In this document: positions 41,620 to 51,089 of the stretch, piece after piece
Layout: each line of letters begins with the position of its first letter
Position numbering within the stretch: position 1 is the stretch's first letter
Assembly (NCBI RefSeq): GCF_024459955.1
Contig: NZ_JANFXK010000009.1
Span: forward strand, 1-64,000
Origin: Anaerovorax odorimutans
GTDB lineage: Bacteria; Bacillota; Clostridia; Peptostreptococcales; Anaerovoracaceae
Direction of reading: 5' to 3'
Length of the DNA: 64,000 nt
Translations under genes and position numbers: made by a program
The notes under the pieces: generated by a model
What the model was told of the DNA's origin: nothing
The model's input: only the letters and a program-made list of their open reading frames with translations
Database searches by the model: none

Positions 41620-43239
41620 CTATGCGGAAAAATCTACGATGCGGTCATAGCGCTCCCGAAGCTCCTCCTGCATATGATGGGTAATAGTAATCAGGGTCAG
41701 ATCCTTTTCCTCCAGCAACTGGCGTTCGATGGCACAGGCAGTCTTTTGATCGACAGCGGAGGTCCCTTCATCCAGGATCAGAATGGGCGTTCTACGGATC
41801 AGCGCCCTGGCTACGGCAACACGCTGTCTCTGGCCGCCTGAAAGCCGGTTCCCGTTTTCCCCGACTCTTGTATGTATTCCGTCATCCAGCTGATCCAAAA
41901 AACCGGCCACGCCGCTCCTGTCAAGCGCACGTCTCAGCTCCTCTTCTGAAAAGCTTTCATCCAGACAGATATTCTGATAGATATCGGTGTCAAAGAGATA
42001 GACGTTCTGATGAATCACAGAAATCAGGCTGCTGAGCTGACGCCCGTTCATTTCCCGAACCTCCCTTCCGTCATAGCGTATGCTGCCTTCGTACCGGTTG
42101 GAATATCCGGTCATCAGCTTGGTCAAAGTTGTCTTTCCGCAGCCGCTGTCCCCCAGAAAGGCATACTTCTTTTTTGGTTCGATCTGAAGGTCGACTCCCC
42201 GCAGGACATCGTTACCTTCCTCATAGCCGTACTTCACAGATTCAAGCTCCAGGCCCCGGTCAAAGCTTATCGCTTCCTCATTCTCCGGCTCCTTGTCCGG
42301 GCCGGTCTTCGGTTCCTCAGCACACAGCTGTTCCAGCTTTTTGAGGATCGGTTTCATACCGGTCATTTTCGGGAAATTCTGCATGATTACCAATACCGGA
42401 GTGCTGAACGTGCCGCTCAGCTGGATCAGAGCCAGCAGAGTTCCGGCCGTGATCCTTCCCTTCAGCACCATATAGGCTGCCACGAAAACGACCACCACAA
42501 TGCTGAGGGTTGACAGCATATCCGCCAGACTTTCGTTAATGGCTACCAGACGGTCTGCGCGAAACTTGCCATTGGCAGTCTGCCTGTTTTCCCTGCGGAA
42601 TTTTTTCAAAATATGGCCTCCGATGGAAAACCCCCGGATCACTTCGTAGCCGCTGAGAAAGTCTTTGGCTTTGGCAGTAAACACAGCCAGCTTTTCCGAA
42701 TAGGCTTCCTGTCTTTTCTGCAGGGCCTTTCCCAATAGCGCCGGCACCAGAAACATAAGCAGCAGGAAGAAAATCAAAATCACCGTAATCAGAGGACTCA
42801 AATAGCAGAGAATTGCCAGCGTGGCTAAAAACAGGGCCACCATCTGGACCGACAGCAGCAGGGGCACCAGAAAATTTTCTTCGATCAGTTTTACGTCGTT
42901 GACAATCATAGAGAGGTAATCGGCCGAATTGCTCCTGTAATATTCCTCTGGCGTTTTGCCCATCACGCCCTGAAAGATACGGTCCCGCAGATTCCTGGTG
43001 ACGTTGCGCAAAAGGACTTTGCCGCATAAAGCCTCCGCAAATCCAATCAAGCAAAGCGCCACCATATAGACAGCAATACCGATAATCAGTTTGCTGAACC
43101 CATCCACGTCTCCCTTTACCGCCACATCGACAATGCGCTGCAGAATAATCGAAACAAAAGCAGCCGCCACTGCGCTCACTGCTCCCAATACCACAGATAA
43201 AGTCAAAATCCCCTTATCCTTCCCCACACATAGTTTCAT
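41620..43239 (-). CDS. ABC transporter, fused permease-ATPase (exporter half-transporter)
   Basis: A 539-residue type I exporter half. Residues 1-300 hold six helices (RGITAGTLLALIQLSGTFST near the end); the ATPase has GDSGCGKTT (Walker A), NRLSGGQRQRVAVARAL (signature) and PILILDEGTSAVD (Walker B). Only one such gene is present, so it likely works as a homodimer. It lies upstream of marR, and its promoter carries a TATAGTT-N11-AACTATA dyad like the marR operator. The substrate is unknown. Confidence 0.92.
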   Translation of the reverse strand: MKLCVGKDKGILTLSVVLGAVSAVAAAFVSIILQRIVDVAVKGDVDGFSKLIIGIAVYMVALCLIGFAEALCGKVLLRNVTRNLRDRIFQGVMGKTPEEYYRSNSADYLSMIVNDVKLIEENFLVPLLLSVQMVALFLATLAILCYLSPLITVILIFFLLLMFLVPALLGKALQKRQEAYSEKLAVFTAKAKDFLSGYEVIRGFSIGGHILKKFRRENRQTANGKFRADRLVAINESLADMLSTLSIVVVVFVAAYMVLKGRITAGTLLALIQLSGTFSTPVLVIMQNFPKMTGMKPILKKLEQLCAEEPKTGPDKEPENEEAISFDRGLELESVKYGYEEGNDVLRGVDLQIEPKKKYAFLGDSGCGKTTLTKLMTGYSNRYEGSIRYDGREVREMNGRQLSSLISVIHQNVYLFDTDIYQNICLDESFSEEELRRALDRSGVAGFLDQLDDGIHTRVGENGNRLSGGQRQRVAVARALIRRTPILILDEGTSAVDQKTACAIERQLLEEKDLTLITITHHMQEELRERYDRIVDFSA

Positions 43240-43286
43240 AACCTTCCCCTTTCATTTCATATTCATCAAATTTTTTCGTCACTCAT

Positions 43287-43320
43287 AGAATACTATATAG
43301 TTTTGTTTTCGTCAACTATA
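43287..43320 (-). promoter_or_regulatory. Promoter of the ABC exporter with MarR-like operator
   Basis: TTGACG (43310-43315), spacer 17, TATTCT (43287-43292) on the minus strand. TATAGTT (43296-43302) and AACTATA (43314-43320) repeat the core arms of the marR palindrome, spaced 11 instead of 9. Confidence 0.65.
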
Positions 43321-43386
43321 TTTTATTTATATCAAACACCGTTCTAAAGAAGGACGGCGGATTTCTCTCCTCCCTTAAAGAACCGC

Positions 43387-43429
43387 AAAAAGGGCGCATA
43401 GAGAAAACAGCTTTTCTCCATACGCCCTT
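43387..43429 (-). terminator. Terminator of the chemosensory operon
   Basis: Long arms (43390-43407 and 43412-43429) pair through AAGGGCG and AGAAAA with two wobble positions on the minus strand, then TTTTTG. It follows the last gene of the operon. Confidence 0.85.
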
Positions 43430-43453
43430 CAACATTCCGTTATTCATACTTTT

Positions 43454-44488
43454 TTACAGCAGCAGCTGCCGTATATGGTCCAAATACTCTTCCACCGCCT
43501 CCTGACGCAGGTAATAATAAATCCTCCCGTCTTTTTTCTCCACGCCTACAAATCCGCAGGCAAAGAGTACGTTCATGTGGTGGGACATGGTAGACGGAGA
43601 CAGTTTCATGGCTTCCGCCAGTTCCAGATTGTATTTTCTGGATTTTTTCAGCTCGCAGAGGATATCCAGCTTGCTTCTGTCGCTGAGCGCTTTCATCCTG
43701 GTGATGACAAGTTCCTTTCTCTCATCGCTGCCGCTGCCTTTTTTTATTAAAAATTCCATGAAAACGCCCTGGTAGCACTTTGTATAGTAGACCTGCTGAG
43801 ACATTCCCGCAATCAGAGTCGGATAAACCGAGGCGCCTGGCGCGCAGATCCCCACCAGCTCGGAAAACTGCCTGTCATCGTATTGTTTGTAGCTGCGCAG
43901 GAAGGGTTCCAGCGCTTTGGACATCTCGGAGCAGGCCTTCTCATAGGCCGGGATATTGACCCGGATCATCTCCAGCAATATGGAAACCCAGTATTTTGGA
44001 CGCCGCATAAACTCCAGCAAATGCCACTTTAGGCCTTCCTCCGCCGGCAGATTCGAAAGAAAGGAAATCAGCTCCTTCTCATCGGGCAGCTGCGGACACT
44101 GTGCTTCTCTGAGGGAGGTCACCTTTTCTTCATCATCCCGCAGCAGGAAACCGGTCATATTTCGGATCTCCTCGTCGCCGGCGGATTCAAAGGATTCCAG
44201 CCAGTGCTGATTTTCCGCGATCAGCACGGCCAGCAGCAGAAAAAACTCTTCGCCTCCACCGAACAGAAAGTCCGAATGTTCTGCCTGACAGGGCACCATA
44301 TGCTTTTTGAAATTTTTCACATACCGCTCGATGAGTCTGACATACTTTTTATAAAATTTTTCACCGTCAACGCCCAGTTCATTGAGCTGCCGAATCACCT
44401 CTTCCCGGTCCTGGGGGCTGGCGCAATTGTACAAAAGCCCCAAAGTTTCAAAGACCGGATCGAACTGATATTTGATTTCAAATTCCAT
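43454..44488 (-). CDS. ArsR-type HTH protein with large N-terminal domain
   Basis: A 344-residue protein. Residues 1-250 are a helical domain of no recognised family. Residues 255-344 are a clear ArsR winged helix (MKALSDRSKLDILCELKKSR; SPSTMSHHMNVLFACGFVGV) without the usual metal cysteines. It begins after GGAGAG, 22 bases past cheW, and is the last gene before the terminator. It may regulate the operon or respond to the same signal. Confidence 0.85.
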   Translation of the reverse strand: MEFEIKYQFDPVFETLGLLYNCASPQDREEVIRQLNELGVDGEKFYKKYVRLIERYVKNFKKHMVPCQAEHSDFLFGGGEEFFLLLAVLIAENQHWLESFESAGDEEIRNMTGFLLRDDEEKVTSLREAQCPQLPDEKELISFLSNLPAEEGLKWHLLEFMRRPKYWVSILLEMIRVNIPAYEKACSEMSKALEPFLRSYKQYDDRQFSELVGICAPGASVYPTLIAGMSQQVYYTKCYQGVFMEFLIKKGSGSDERKELVITRMKALSDRSKLDILCELKKSRKYNLELAEAMKLSPSTMSHHMNVLFACGFVGVEKKDGRIYYYLRQEAVEEYLDHIRQLLL

Positions 44489-44510
44489 TGGTTTTCTCTC
44501 CTAACCCGCT

Positions 44511-44942
44511 CTACAGCAGCAGTATCCCTTCAATCGACCGCTCGACATCAAGGAGGGATATCAGCTTTCCTTCATAACGGTACAGCCCTTTTTCCCTCCA
44601 TAGGTCCGCATCGTCTTCGCCCGAAGATCCGCTTTCCTGTACGATTGCGGCAGCGCCGGCCGGAATGATATTGAGCTGTGCTTCCGCCCGGAGGCCAAAC
44701 TGGTATTTTAGATGTTGCATAATCAGGATCACAGGCTGTATGGCCGCACCGCCGTTTTTAAGTTCAATGATCGGCACAATGTTCCCTTTGTAATTGCTCA
44801 TCCCCAGAAACCCATCGGGCAAGGCCGGAATTCGGGATATTGGCAAATCAAAACAGATTTCCGTAACATAGGAAAATTCCACGGCATAATTCTTTTCTTC
44901 CCCTGACAGCAACAGCAATTCGTTCTTATTGTTGGACGTCAT
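44511..44942 (-). CDS. cheW: Chemotaxis scaffold protein CheW
   Basis: A 143-residue CheW-domain protein (LLLLSGEEKNYAVEFSYVTEI; FLGMSNYKGNIVPIIELKNG) that links receptors to CheA. The start at 44942 follows GGGAGG and overlaps the end of cheA by 17 bases, so the two are coupled. Shorter variants of the same fold lie at the start of the operon. Confidence 0.9.
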   Translation of the reverse strand: MTSNNKNELLLLSGEEKNYAVEFSYVTEICFDLPISRIPALPDGFLGMSNYKGNIVPIIELKNGGAAIQPVILIMQHLKYQFGLRAEAQLNIIPAGAAAIVQESGSSGEDDADLWREKGLYRYEGKLISLLDVERSIEGILLL

Positions 44943-46938
44943 AGACTGCCTCCCTCTCATACTGGCTTATTAAAAGGCCGGGGTCCAGAGCAGCGCAGAC
45001 AACGCCGTCTCCCATGGTGCCGAATCCGGTGATTCCCGTCCGCTTTCGAAAATCGGGTCCCATAAGGGGCGGCAGAGGTTTGACGACGACTCTTTTCTGC
45101 GTATACATGAAATCGACTAAAACACAGCCTTCTTTTTCCACATTCTTCACATAGATAACGATCGACGAATCGGGGGCGCTGCTCTCCATTCGGTAAAACT
45201 TCCTAAGATCGATCAGGGGCACCATGCGGTCTTCATAAAGGATGTACTGCCGGCCGTTGGTTTCCCGGATGTTTTCCCGGTTGGACCGGTAATCCATGAA
45301 CCGGAATACATAGCGCGACGGAAGGGAAAAACGGTATTCTCCCACCTGGAATCGAGTACATTCCATCGTTGCCAGAGTCATAGGCACAGTTATTATAAAC
45401 TTACTGCCCTCTCCCGCTTCACTATGTATATGCAGCTGTCCGCCGATCTCTTCCACAGTGTTCTTTACCACATCCAACCCGACGCCTCTGCCTGAATAGG
45501 CCGTCACCTCTTGGTTGGTCGTAAAGCCCGGCTGCAGGATCAATTCGCAGATCTCATCGGAGCCATAGGCTTCCGCCGGCTTATTTAAAAGCCCCTTTTC
45601 TCTGGCTTTCTCAAGAATTTTTTCCTCATCCAAGCCTCTGCCGTCATCGCTGACCGATATCAGCAGTTCTCCCGACATACTTTCAACGGAGAAAGTGATG
45701 GTGCCTCTTCTCTTTTTTCCGACGGCAAGACGTTCTTCAGGAGTCCCAATCCCATGGTCTACCGCATTGCGGATCAAATGTATCAGGGCTTCGGAAATCA
45801 GATCCACTACGCTTTTGTCCGCTTCGATATTGGCACAGTTCACCGCCAGGTCGATTTCCTTATGCTGCTCTCTGCCGATATCCCTCAGGGTCCGCCTCAG
45901 CTTTGGTATCAGCTTTTCAAGGGGAACCAGTCTGATCTCCATAACCGTCCGTTCCATTTCATAGATCAGGCGATTGATCTGATACGCCGTTCCCTCTTTC
46001 AGGTCGTCCATGCCTGCTTCTGTCAGCCCGCTGTCCAGGTTGAGCATTTGAATAACCATTTCTCCGGTCAGATTCTGCAATTTATCCAGACGGTCGGAGC
46101 GCACGCTGATAAATTCAGCATCTCTGCTTTCCTGCCGGGCCGCGGGCTTTTCTTCTTCCTGCCCCAGCTCCTGCCTCTGAGGCTTCTCTTCCTGTGAAAC
46201 TATCTCGCAGTTTTTTACGAACAGCCCTTTTGAAAGACATTCTAAAACATCTTCTTCCTGTTGGGTTTCAAAGCGGATAAACACTCCGTTTTTATTGATA
46301 TACTCCGCTCCGTCGGCCGCTTTTTCCAGATTGGGAGGATACGTTTCCACGCAGGAACAAAGTCCGCTGATCTGCCGGACCAGCATATAAGCCCGAATGT
46401 TTTCCATACGGCAGTTTTCTTCAAAAACCACTCTGACTACAATGCCGTCTTTCTCTTCCAGGCCGCCGGGAATTCCCTGCTCTTCCTCTGTCGTTTCCTC
46501 AGACTCCGGAAGCCGGATTTCCTCACCCGCTGCTTTTTCCAAATACGCCGCGGCCCGTTCCTCGATCTCCTGCGTGCTTTTGGGAGCGTAGTCTTCCTGA
46601 CTCATCCGCTCCATCTCATCTTCCATATGGTCGAGGGCATCTAAAAGCAGGTCAAAAAGCTCCGCTTTCGGCTGTTCGACAGTGCCGTTCTGCTCTCTGT
46701 AAAATGCAAAAAGGTCTTCCAGCTTATGAGCCATGGAAGACATTTCCGTAAGTCCCATCATCGCCGAGGAACTTTTTATCGTATGCATAACCCGAAAGAT
46801 ACTGTGAATATCCTCCTGAGTAAAACAATTGTTTTTTTCCGCGTCCAAAAGAACTGTGCTCAGCTGTCCGGTAAGCTGCCGGGTTTCCAGCAGATATACC
46901 TGCAGCATTTCTTCAGCATCCGAATCAAAATATCCCAT
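44926..46938 (-). CDS. cheA: Chemotaxis histidine kinase CheA
   Basis: A 670-residue kinase with the full domain set: P1/Hpt with phospho-accepting histidine in FRVMHTIKSSSAMMG (residue 52), a P2-like region, P3 dimer helices (DRLDKLQNLTGEMVIQMLNL), the ATPase with HLIRNAVDHGI and DDGRGLD, and a C-terminal CheW-like P5 domain. It phosphorylates CheY and probably the diguanylate cyclase response regulator encoded immediately upstream (gap of 3 bases). Confidence 0.95.
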   Translation of the reverse strand: MGYFDSDAEEMLQVYLLETRQLTGQLSTVLLDAEKNNCFTQEDIHSIFRVMHTIKSSSAMMGLTEMSSMAHKLEDLFAFYREQNGTVEQPKAELFDLLLDALDHMEDEMERMSQEDYAPKSTQEIEERAAAYLEKAAGEEIRLPESEETTEEEQGIPGGLEEKDGIVVRVVFEENCRMENIRAYMLVRQISGLCSCVETYPPNLEKAADGAEYINKNGVFIRFETQQEEDVLECLSKGLFVKNCEIVSQEEKPQRQELGQEEEKPAARQESRDAEFISVRSDRLDKLQNLTGEMVIQMLNLDSGLTEAGMDDLKEGTAYQINRLIYEMERTVMEIRLVPLEKLIPKLRRTLRDIGREQHKEIDLAVNCANIEADKSVVDLISEALIHLIRNAVDHGIGTPEERLAVGKKRRGTITFSVESMSGELLISVSDDGRGLDEEKILEKAREKGLLNKPAEAYGSDEICELILQPGFTTNQEVTAYSGRGVGLDVVKNTVEEIGGQLHIHSEAGEGSKFIITVPMTLATMECTRFQVGEYRFSLPSRYVFRFMDYRSNRENIRETNGRQYILYEDRMVPLIDLRKFYRMESSAPDSSIVIYVKNVEKEGCVLVDFMYTQKRVVVKPLPPLMGPDFRKRTGITGFGTMGDGVVCAALDPGLLISQYEREAVYDVQQ

Positions 46939-46941
46939 TCC

Positions 46942-47895
46942 CTACTCCATCCACTCTTTACTTTCATACCAGACACTGCGGTTCTTTCCCGACCGCTTTC
47001 CCCGGTACAGGGCTTTATCGGCACAGGCGATGCTTTCTTCAATGCCTTCCTTCTCCTGATATTCGTGAAGGCCCATCGTTATGGAGCAGAAGAATTCATC
47101 CTCTCCGTGGAAGATCGGGAACGCTTCAATTTCTCTGCGGATCTTCTCGCTGAGCTGGTATGCCTCCTGTTCCGTCACATCGAAGAGAACGATGAGAAAT
47201 TCTTCTCCGCCCCAGCGCACCACTTTATGCCCGCGGCAATTGGCCTCCAGAATATTGGCAATACAAACCAGCGCCATATCTCCGGCATCGTGGCCATATG
47301 TGTCGTTTATGATTTTAAAGTCATCAATATCCGCCAGAATCAGAACGTTTTTTCGTTCGCCGCTCTCCTTTGTACGGATGTCCTCCATCAGGTCGCCGAC
47401 TACATATCTGCGGTTATACAGGCCCGTCAGACCATCGCGAAACGCCATGTAGTTGAGCTTTTCCATACTGTTTTTCAGCTCTTTATTCTGTCGGTTGAGT
47501 TCGTCCTTCTGTATTTTCATTTGCAGATGGGCATAGACTCTCGAACGCAGCTCTGCCTGAGCAAAAGGCTTTTTTATATAATCGCAGGCCCCCAGTGAAA
47601 AGCCTTTCACCACATCGTCATCCTTATCTTTTGAGGTAAGAAATATGACCAGGGCGTCGTTCTGATCCGCTGCTTTCAGTTTTTCCATCAGCTCATAGCC
47701 ATCCATGTCCGGAAGGACTACATCCAGCAGGATCAGGTCCGGCTGATATTGCCGGATCAGTTCCACCGCCTCTTTCCCAGAATGGGCCTCACAGACAAAG
47801 ACGGGTTCTTCTTTCAGCGCCATCTGTACCTGATTGCAAATTAGAATGCTGTCATCCACCACAAGGACTATCTGATTCGTTTTCTTATCATCCAT
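46942..47895 (-). CDS. Response regulator with GGDEF diguanylate cyclase domain
   Basis: A 317-residue protein. Residues 8-125 are a receiver (VLVVDDSILI; phospho-aspartate in LILLDVVLPDMDG), a coiled linker follows, and residues 155-310 form a GGDEF domain with the active signature RWGGEEF. It would make cyclic-di-GMP when phosphorylated. Its position between cheD and cheA strongly suggests CheA as kinase, linking chemosensing to c-di-GMP level. Confidence 0.93.
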   Translation of the reverse strand: MDDKKTNQIVLVVDDSILICNQVQMALKEEPVFVCEAHSGKEAVELIRQYQPDLILLDVVLPDMDGYELMEKLKAADQNDALVIFLTSKDKDDDVVKGFSLGACDYIKKPFAQAELRSRVYAHLQMKIQKDELNRQNKELKNSMEKLNYMAFRDGLTGLYNRRYVVGDLMEDIRTKESGERKNVLILADIDDFKIINDTYGHDAGDMALVCIANILEANCRGHKVVRWGGEEFLIVLFDVTEQEAYQLSEKIRREIEAFPIFHGEDEFFCSITMGLHEYQEKEGIEESIACADKALYRGKRSGKNRSVWYESKEWME

Positions 47896-47914
47896 ATAAA
47901 TATATCCTCCGACT

Positions 47915-48391
47915 CTACAATATCCTCAGCTGCTGTTTGATGGATTTGACTTCCAGCCTCCCGTCATCAGCAAAAAAAGAAATTGTTCTTCCGTAATTCT
48001 TGCCTGTGTCTTCCGCCGCTATTCGTATCGCCCTTTCCGAGAGAGCCTTTTTAACGGCCTTTATATTTCTTTCGCCGATCTCCCATTCCCAGCCCGGGAC
48101 AGAAAACATCTTTGCCCCGCCTGCGATCTTGGCAATCAGCTGTGATTCCTTTGCTCCGTGTCTTTTCATATCCCGGATCAATGCCTTTACCCCTTCGTCG
48201 GCAAACTTGTAAGGGTTCGTCTGATCCCTGGATTCCATCTTTCCCGGAAGTATGATATGGGCCATGCCGGCGATCTTTCTCTCCTTGTCATACAGGCATA
48301 CGCCCACACAGGATCCCAGTGCGTAAGATATCAGAAATTGATTCTCTTCGGCAATCTTTCCTTCCGCTAAACCTACTGTGATTTGTTTCAT
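47915..48391 (-). CDS. cheD: Chemoreceptor glutamine deamidase CheD
   Basis: A 158-residue CheD. The catalytic cysteine lies in SYALGSCVGVCLYD and the histidine in GMAHIILPG. It deamidates receptor glutamines and forms a complex with CheC. The start at 48391 follows AGGGAG, five bases after the cheC stop; the longer frame only overlaps cheC. Confidence 0.93.
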   Translation of the reverse strand: MKQITVGLAEGKIAEENQFLISYALGSCVGVCLYDKERKIAGMAHIILPGKMESRDQTNPYKFADEGVKALIRDMKRHGAKESQLIAKIAGGAKMFSVPGWEWEIGERNIKAVKKALSERAIRIAAEDTGKNYGRTISFFADDGRLEVKSIKQQLRIL

Positions 48392-48395
48392 TTCG

Positions 48396-49007
48396 TCACT
48401 CCCTGATACTCGAAAGCATCGCTTGGAGAGATTCAAATTCGGGCAGAAACAGTATACGTCCCATGAAAGACTGTCCGCCCATGCGGAATTTGTTTTCAAT
48501 CAGCAGGATATCATCACTGATCTTTAAATACCGGGACAGCGGCACGCTCAGAATCGCCCCGCCCATGTCAATGCACATCTCCGGAACCGTCACATTCATC
48601 TCCAGATCCAGCAGCTGGGACAGCGCCCGTATGTAAGAACCGCACATGATATTGCCCATCTCACAGATCAGGGACCGATCCATGTCATCCAAAGCGTTGA
48701 GGTCGCGTTCTTCTCCTCCCAGGACAGCCCGCAGAATATTCTGGGTAAAAGTCTCGCTCAGCAGAAAAAGAAACATCCCCTCCAGCTTTCCCGATACCTG
48801 AACCAGGATACCGGTCTGCAGCTCTTCCGCTTCTCCCACGATCCGGGAAATCTCCTGATATTTCACGATTTCCACTCTCGGGATCTCAATCTCCAGTAAA
48901 TGTCCCGTCATTTGAGAAAGCGATGTCATCGCATTGCCGGTTCCGATGTTTCCCAGCTCAGCGAGAACATCCAATGAGATTTGATCCAACTCCGTATATT
49001 TGCCCAT
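48396..49007 (-). CDS. cheC: CheY-P phosphatase CheC
   Basis: A 203-residue CheC with two phosphatase-type motifs, DVLAELGNIGTGNAM (residues 14-28) and SLICEMGNIMCGSYI (about 110-124), each with the ExxN pair. It would remove phosphate from CheY-P and be stimulated by CheD. It follows the MCP gene. Confidence 0.93.
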   Translation of the reverse strand: MGKYTELDQISLDVLAELGNIGTGNAMTSLSQMTGHLLEIEIPRVEIVKYQEISRIVGEAEELQTGILVQVSGKLEGMFLFLLSETFTQNILRAVLGGEERDLNALDDMDRSLICEMGNIMCGSYIRALSQLLDLEMNVTVPEMCIDMGGAILSVPLSRYLKISDDILLIENKFRMGGQSFMGRILFLPEFESLQAMLSSIRE

Positions 49008-49029
49008 TGTGTCTCCTTCATTTTACAGT

Positions 49030-50706
49030 CTAAATTTCAAATCTTTCTACCAGTTCCTTGAGGATCTGCGCCTGTGCGGACAGTTCTTCGCTGGCAGCCG
49101 CGCTTTCCTCGGCAGTAGCCGAATTTCCCTGTACGATTTCCGATATCCGTTCCACGCTCTGCCTTATCTGCAGAATCGCCTCAGCCTGCTGAACGGAAAC
49201 CTCTGAAATGGTACTTACCATCCGGTTGACGGACTTTGCTCCTTCAACGGATTCCCCGAGAGCCTGCGCCGCGGAATCCACAGCTTCTATACTCTCATTT
49301 ACGGTCATCGTATTCTTTTTAATCAGGTCCGCTGTCAGTTTGGAGGCTTCCGATGACTTGGCCGCCAGCCTACGGACTTCATCAGCTACAACAGAGAAAC
49401 CTCTGCCGGCTTCTCCCGCTCTGGCCGCTTCTACGGAGGCGTTCAGAGCCAATATATTCGTCTGGAAGGCAATTTCATCGATTTCCTTAACGATCTTATT
49501 GATTTCATTTGAATTGAGTTCCATCTCCCGCATTGAATCCGTCACGGCCTTCATCTGTTCGTTGCTCGCTACAATGCTGTTTCCTACCGCGTCGGCCGCT
49601 TCACTGGATTTAACCGCGTTATCGGCGTTGGACTGCACGCTGTCGGAAATATCGTTGATGCTGGACGCCAGTTCTTCAATGGAACCTGCCTGTTCCGAAG
49701 CGCCCTGCGCCAGGGCCTGAGCGCCGTTGGACACCTGCTCGGATCCGCCGGAAACCTGTTCGGCGCTGACTCCGATCTGGTGGATGGAATCCCTCAGCAG
49801 GTCACTGATTTCATTGAGAACTTTTCCCAGTTCGATGAAATCTCCTTTAAAGGCAATATCCGTATGATAGTTGAGATTTCCCTTTCCCAGCTCTGACATA
49901 TTTTTTGTGATTTCTGAAATGTACAGGCTCAATGCGGCCGCGGTCGCTCTCACGTCATCAGCCAGTTCACCCATTTCATCCTGCGAGGTGTAGGACAGCT
50001 GTGTGCTGAGATCCCCGTTGGCAAGGGCATTGGCTGCTTTTTTCACTTCATTGACCGGTCTGACAATGCTTCTGGTTATGGTGATGCCGATTACGATTGT
50101 AAAGGCCAGTATGACAAGTGCTATCACCGAGATCAAAATGACGATCCGCACATCCGTCCGCTGCCCTTGCTCCAGGCTTTGCTCCGCGTCTTCAATGGAC
50201 AACTGCACCACATCCGACAGCGTAGCCCTTACTTTCGCAGCCTCAGGTTCGTAATCATTAAGATATGCGGTAAGCGCTTCCTGATCTTTACCTGCGTCAA
50301 GCAGTGCGATCACATTATCCCGTTTCACCGCCAGTTGGGGGAACTGCTCTTTCAGGACGCTTACCTTCTCCTCACCGCTCACATAGCCTGATGCTAATTG
50401 CTCAATCTCGTCGTTTACGGACTGTGCGAGTTTTTTTGTTTCCTCCAGGTATGCGGCCTCATCAACCGTCTTATCGGTTGCTGTCAGAATCGTCAGGTTC
50501 CGGCCCACTGCCTGCAGGTTGGCAATTGCCTGAAGAGATGATTGTACGTTGGCGAACGGCTCATTATACAGCTTTTCTACTCGATTGGACATGGAATTAA
50601 AATTGCTGATTGCGATCACAACCGTAGCAATATATAAAATAATGATGATCGAAAAGGCGAGAATCAGTTTTCTGCTTATTTTTAAGTTTTTGAAATACGT
50701 TTTCAT
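49030..50706 (-). CDS. Methyl-accepting chemotaxis protein
   Basis: A 558-residue receptor: helix 1 (residues 12-32), an extracellular four-helix-bundle sensor of about 150 residues, helix 2 (about 190-212), a HAMP domain (RSIVRPVNEVKKAANALANG), and a signalling domain with the hairpin tip EIDEIAFQTNILALNASVEA. Its glutamine/glutamate-rich helices supply methylation and deamidation sites for CheR and CheD. The ligand is unknown. Confidence 0.95.
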   Translation of the reverse strand: MKTYFKNLKISRKLILAFSIIIILYIATVVIAISNFNSMSNRVEKLYNEPFANVQSSLQAIANLQAVGRNLTILTATDKTVDEAAYLEETKKLAQSVNDEIEQLASGYVSGEEKVSVLKEQFPQLAVKRDNVIALLDAGKDQEALTAYLNDYEPEAAKVRATLSDVVQLSIEDAEQSLEQGQRTDVRIVILISVIALVILAFTIVIGITITRSIVRPVNEVKKAANALANGDLSTQLSYTSQDEMGELADDVRATAAALSLYISEITKNMSELGKGNLNYHTDIAFKGDFIELGKVLNEISDLLRDSIHQIGVSAEQVSGGSEQVSNGAQALAQGASEQAGSIEELASSINDISDSVQSNADNAVKSSEAADAVGNSIVASNEQMKAVTDSMREMELNSNEINKIVKEIDEIAFQTNILALNASVEAARAGEAGRGFSVVADEVRRLAAKSSEASKLTADLIKKNTMTVNESIEAVDSAAQALGESVEGAKSVNRMVSTISEVSVQQAEAILQIRQSVERISEIVQGNSATAEESAAASEELSAQAQILKELVERFEI

Positions 50707-50720
50707 TGATTATCTCCCTT

Positions 50721-51089
50721 TTAAGCTCTTTCCGGCATCCAGTTTTCTACGACTTTCATAAACTCATCGCCATTGAAAGGTTTTACGATAAAATCGCTGG
50801 CCCCGGCTTCAATGGCCTGTGTAATCATCATTTCCTGTCCTACGGCAGAGCACATGATGACCTTTGCTTCCGGCTCCATGGAAACGATCTCTTTCAGTAC
50901 CTGTATGCCCGATTTTCCCGGCATGGTAATATCCAGAAGAACCAGATCCGGCTTTTCTTCTTTAAAGAGTTCCAGAGCCTGCTCTCCGTTTTCCGCTTCC
51001 AGGATCTGTGTATATCCACCCTTTTCCAGGTTGGTGCGTATAACTTTTCTCATAAACATCGCATCGTCTACAATCATGATTTTCTTCAT
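50721..51089 (-). CDS. cheY: Response regulator CheY
   Basis: A 122-residue single receiver: KIMIVDDAMFMRK (acidic pocket), phospho-aspartate in LVLLDITMPGKSG, and the lysine in FIVKPF. It overlaps the cheR stop by four bases. With no flagellar genes in view its output partner is unknown. Confidence 0.94.
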   Translation of the reverse strand: MKKIMIVDDAMFMRKVIRTNLEKGGYTQILEAENGEQALELFKEEKPDLVLLDITMPGKSGIQVLKEIVSMEPEAKVIMCSAVGQEMMITQAIEAGASDFIVKPFNGDEFMKVVENWMPERA

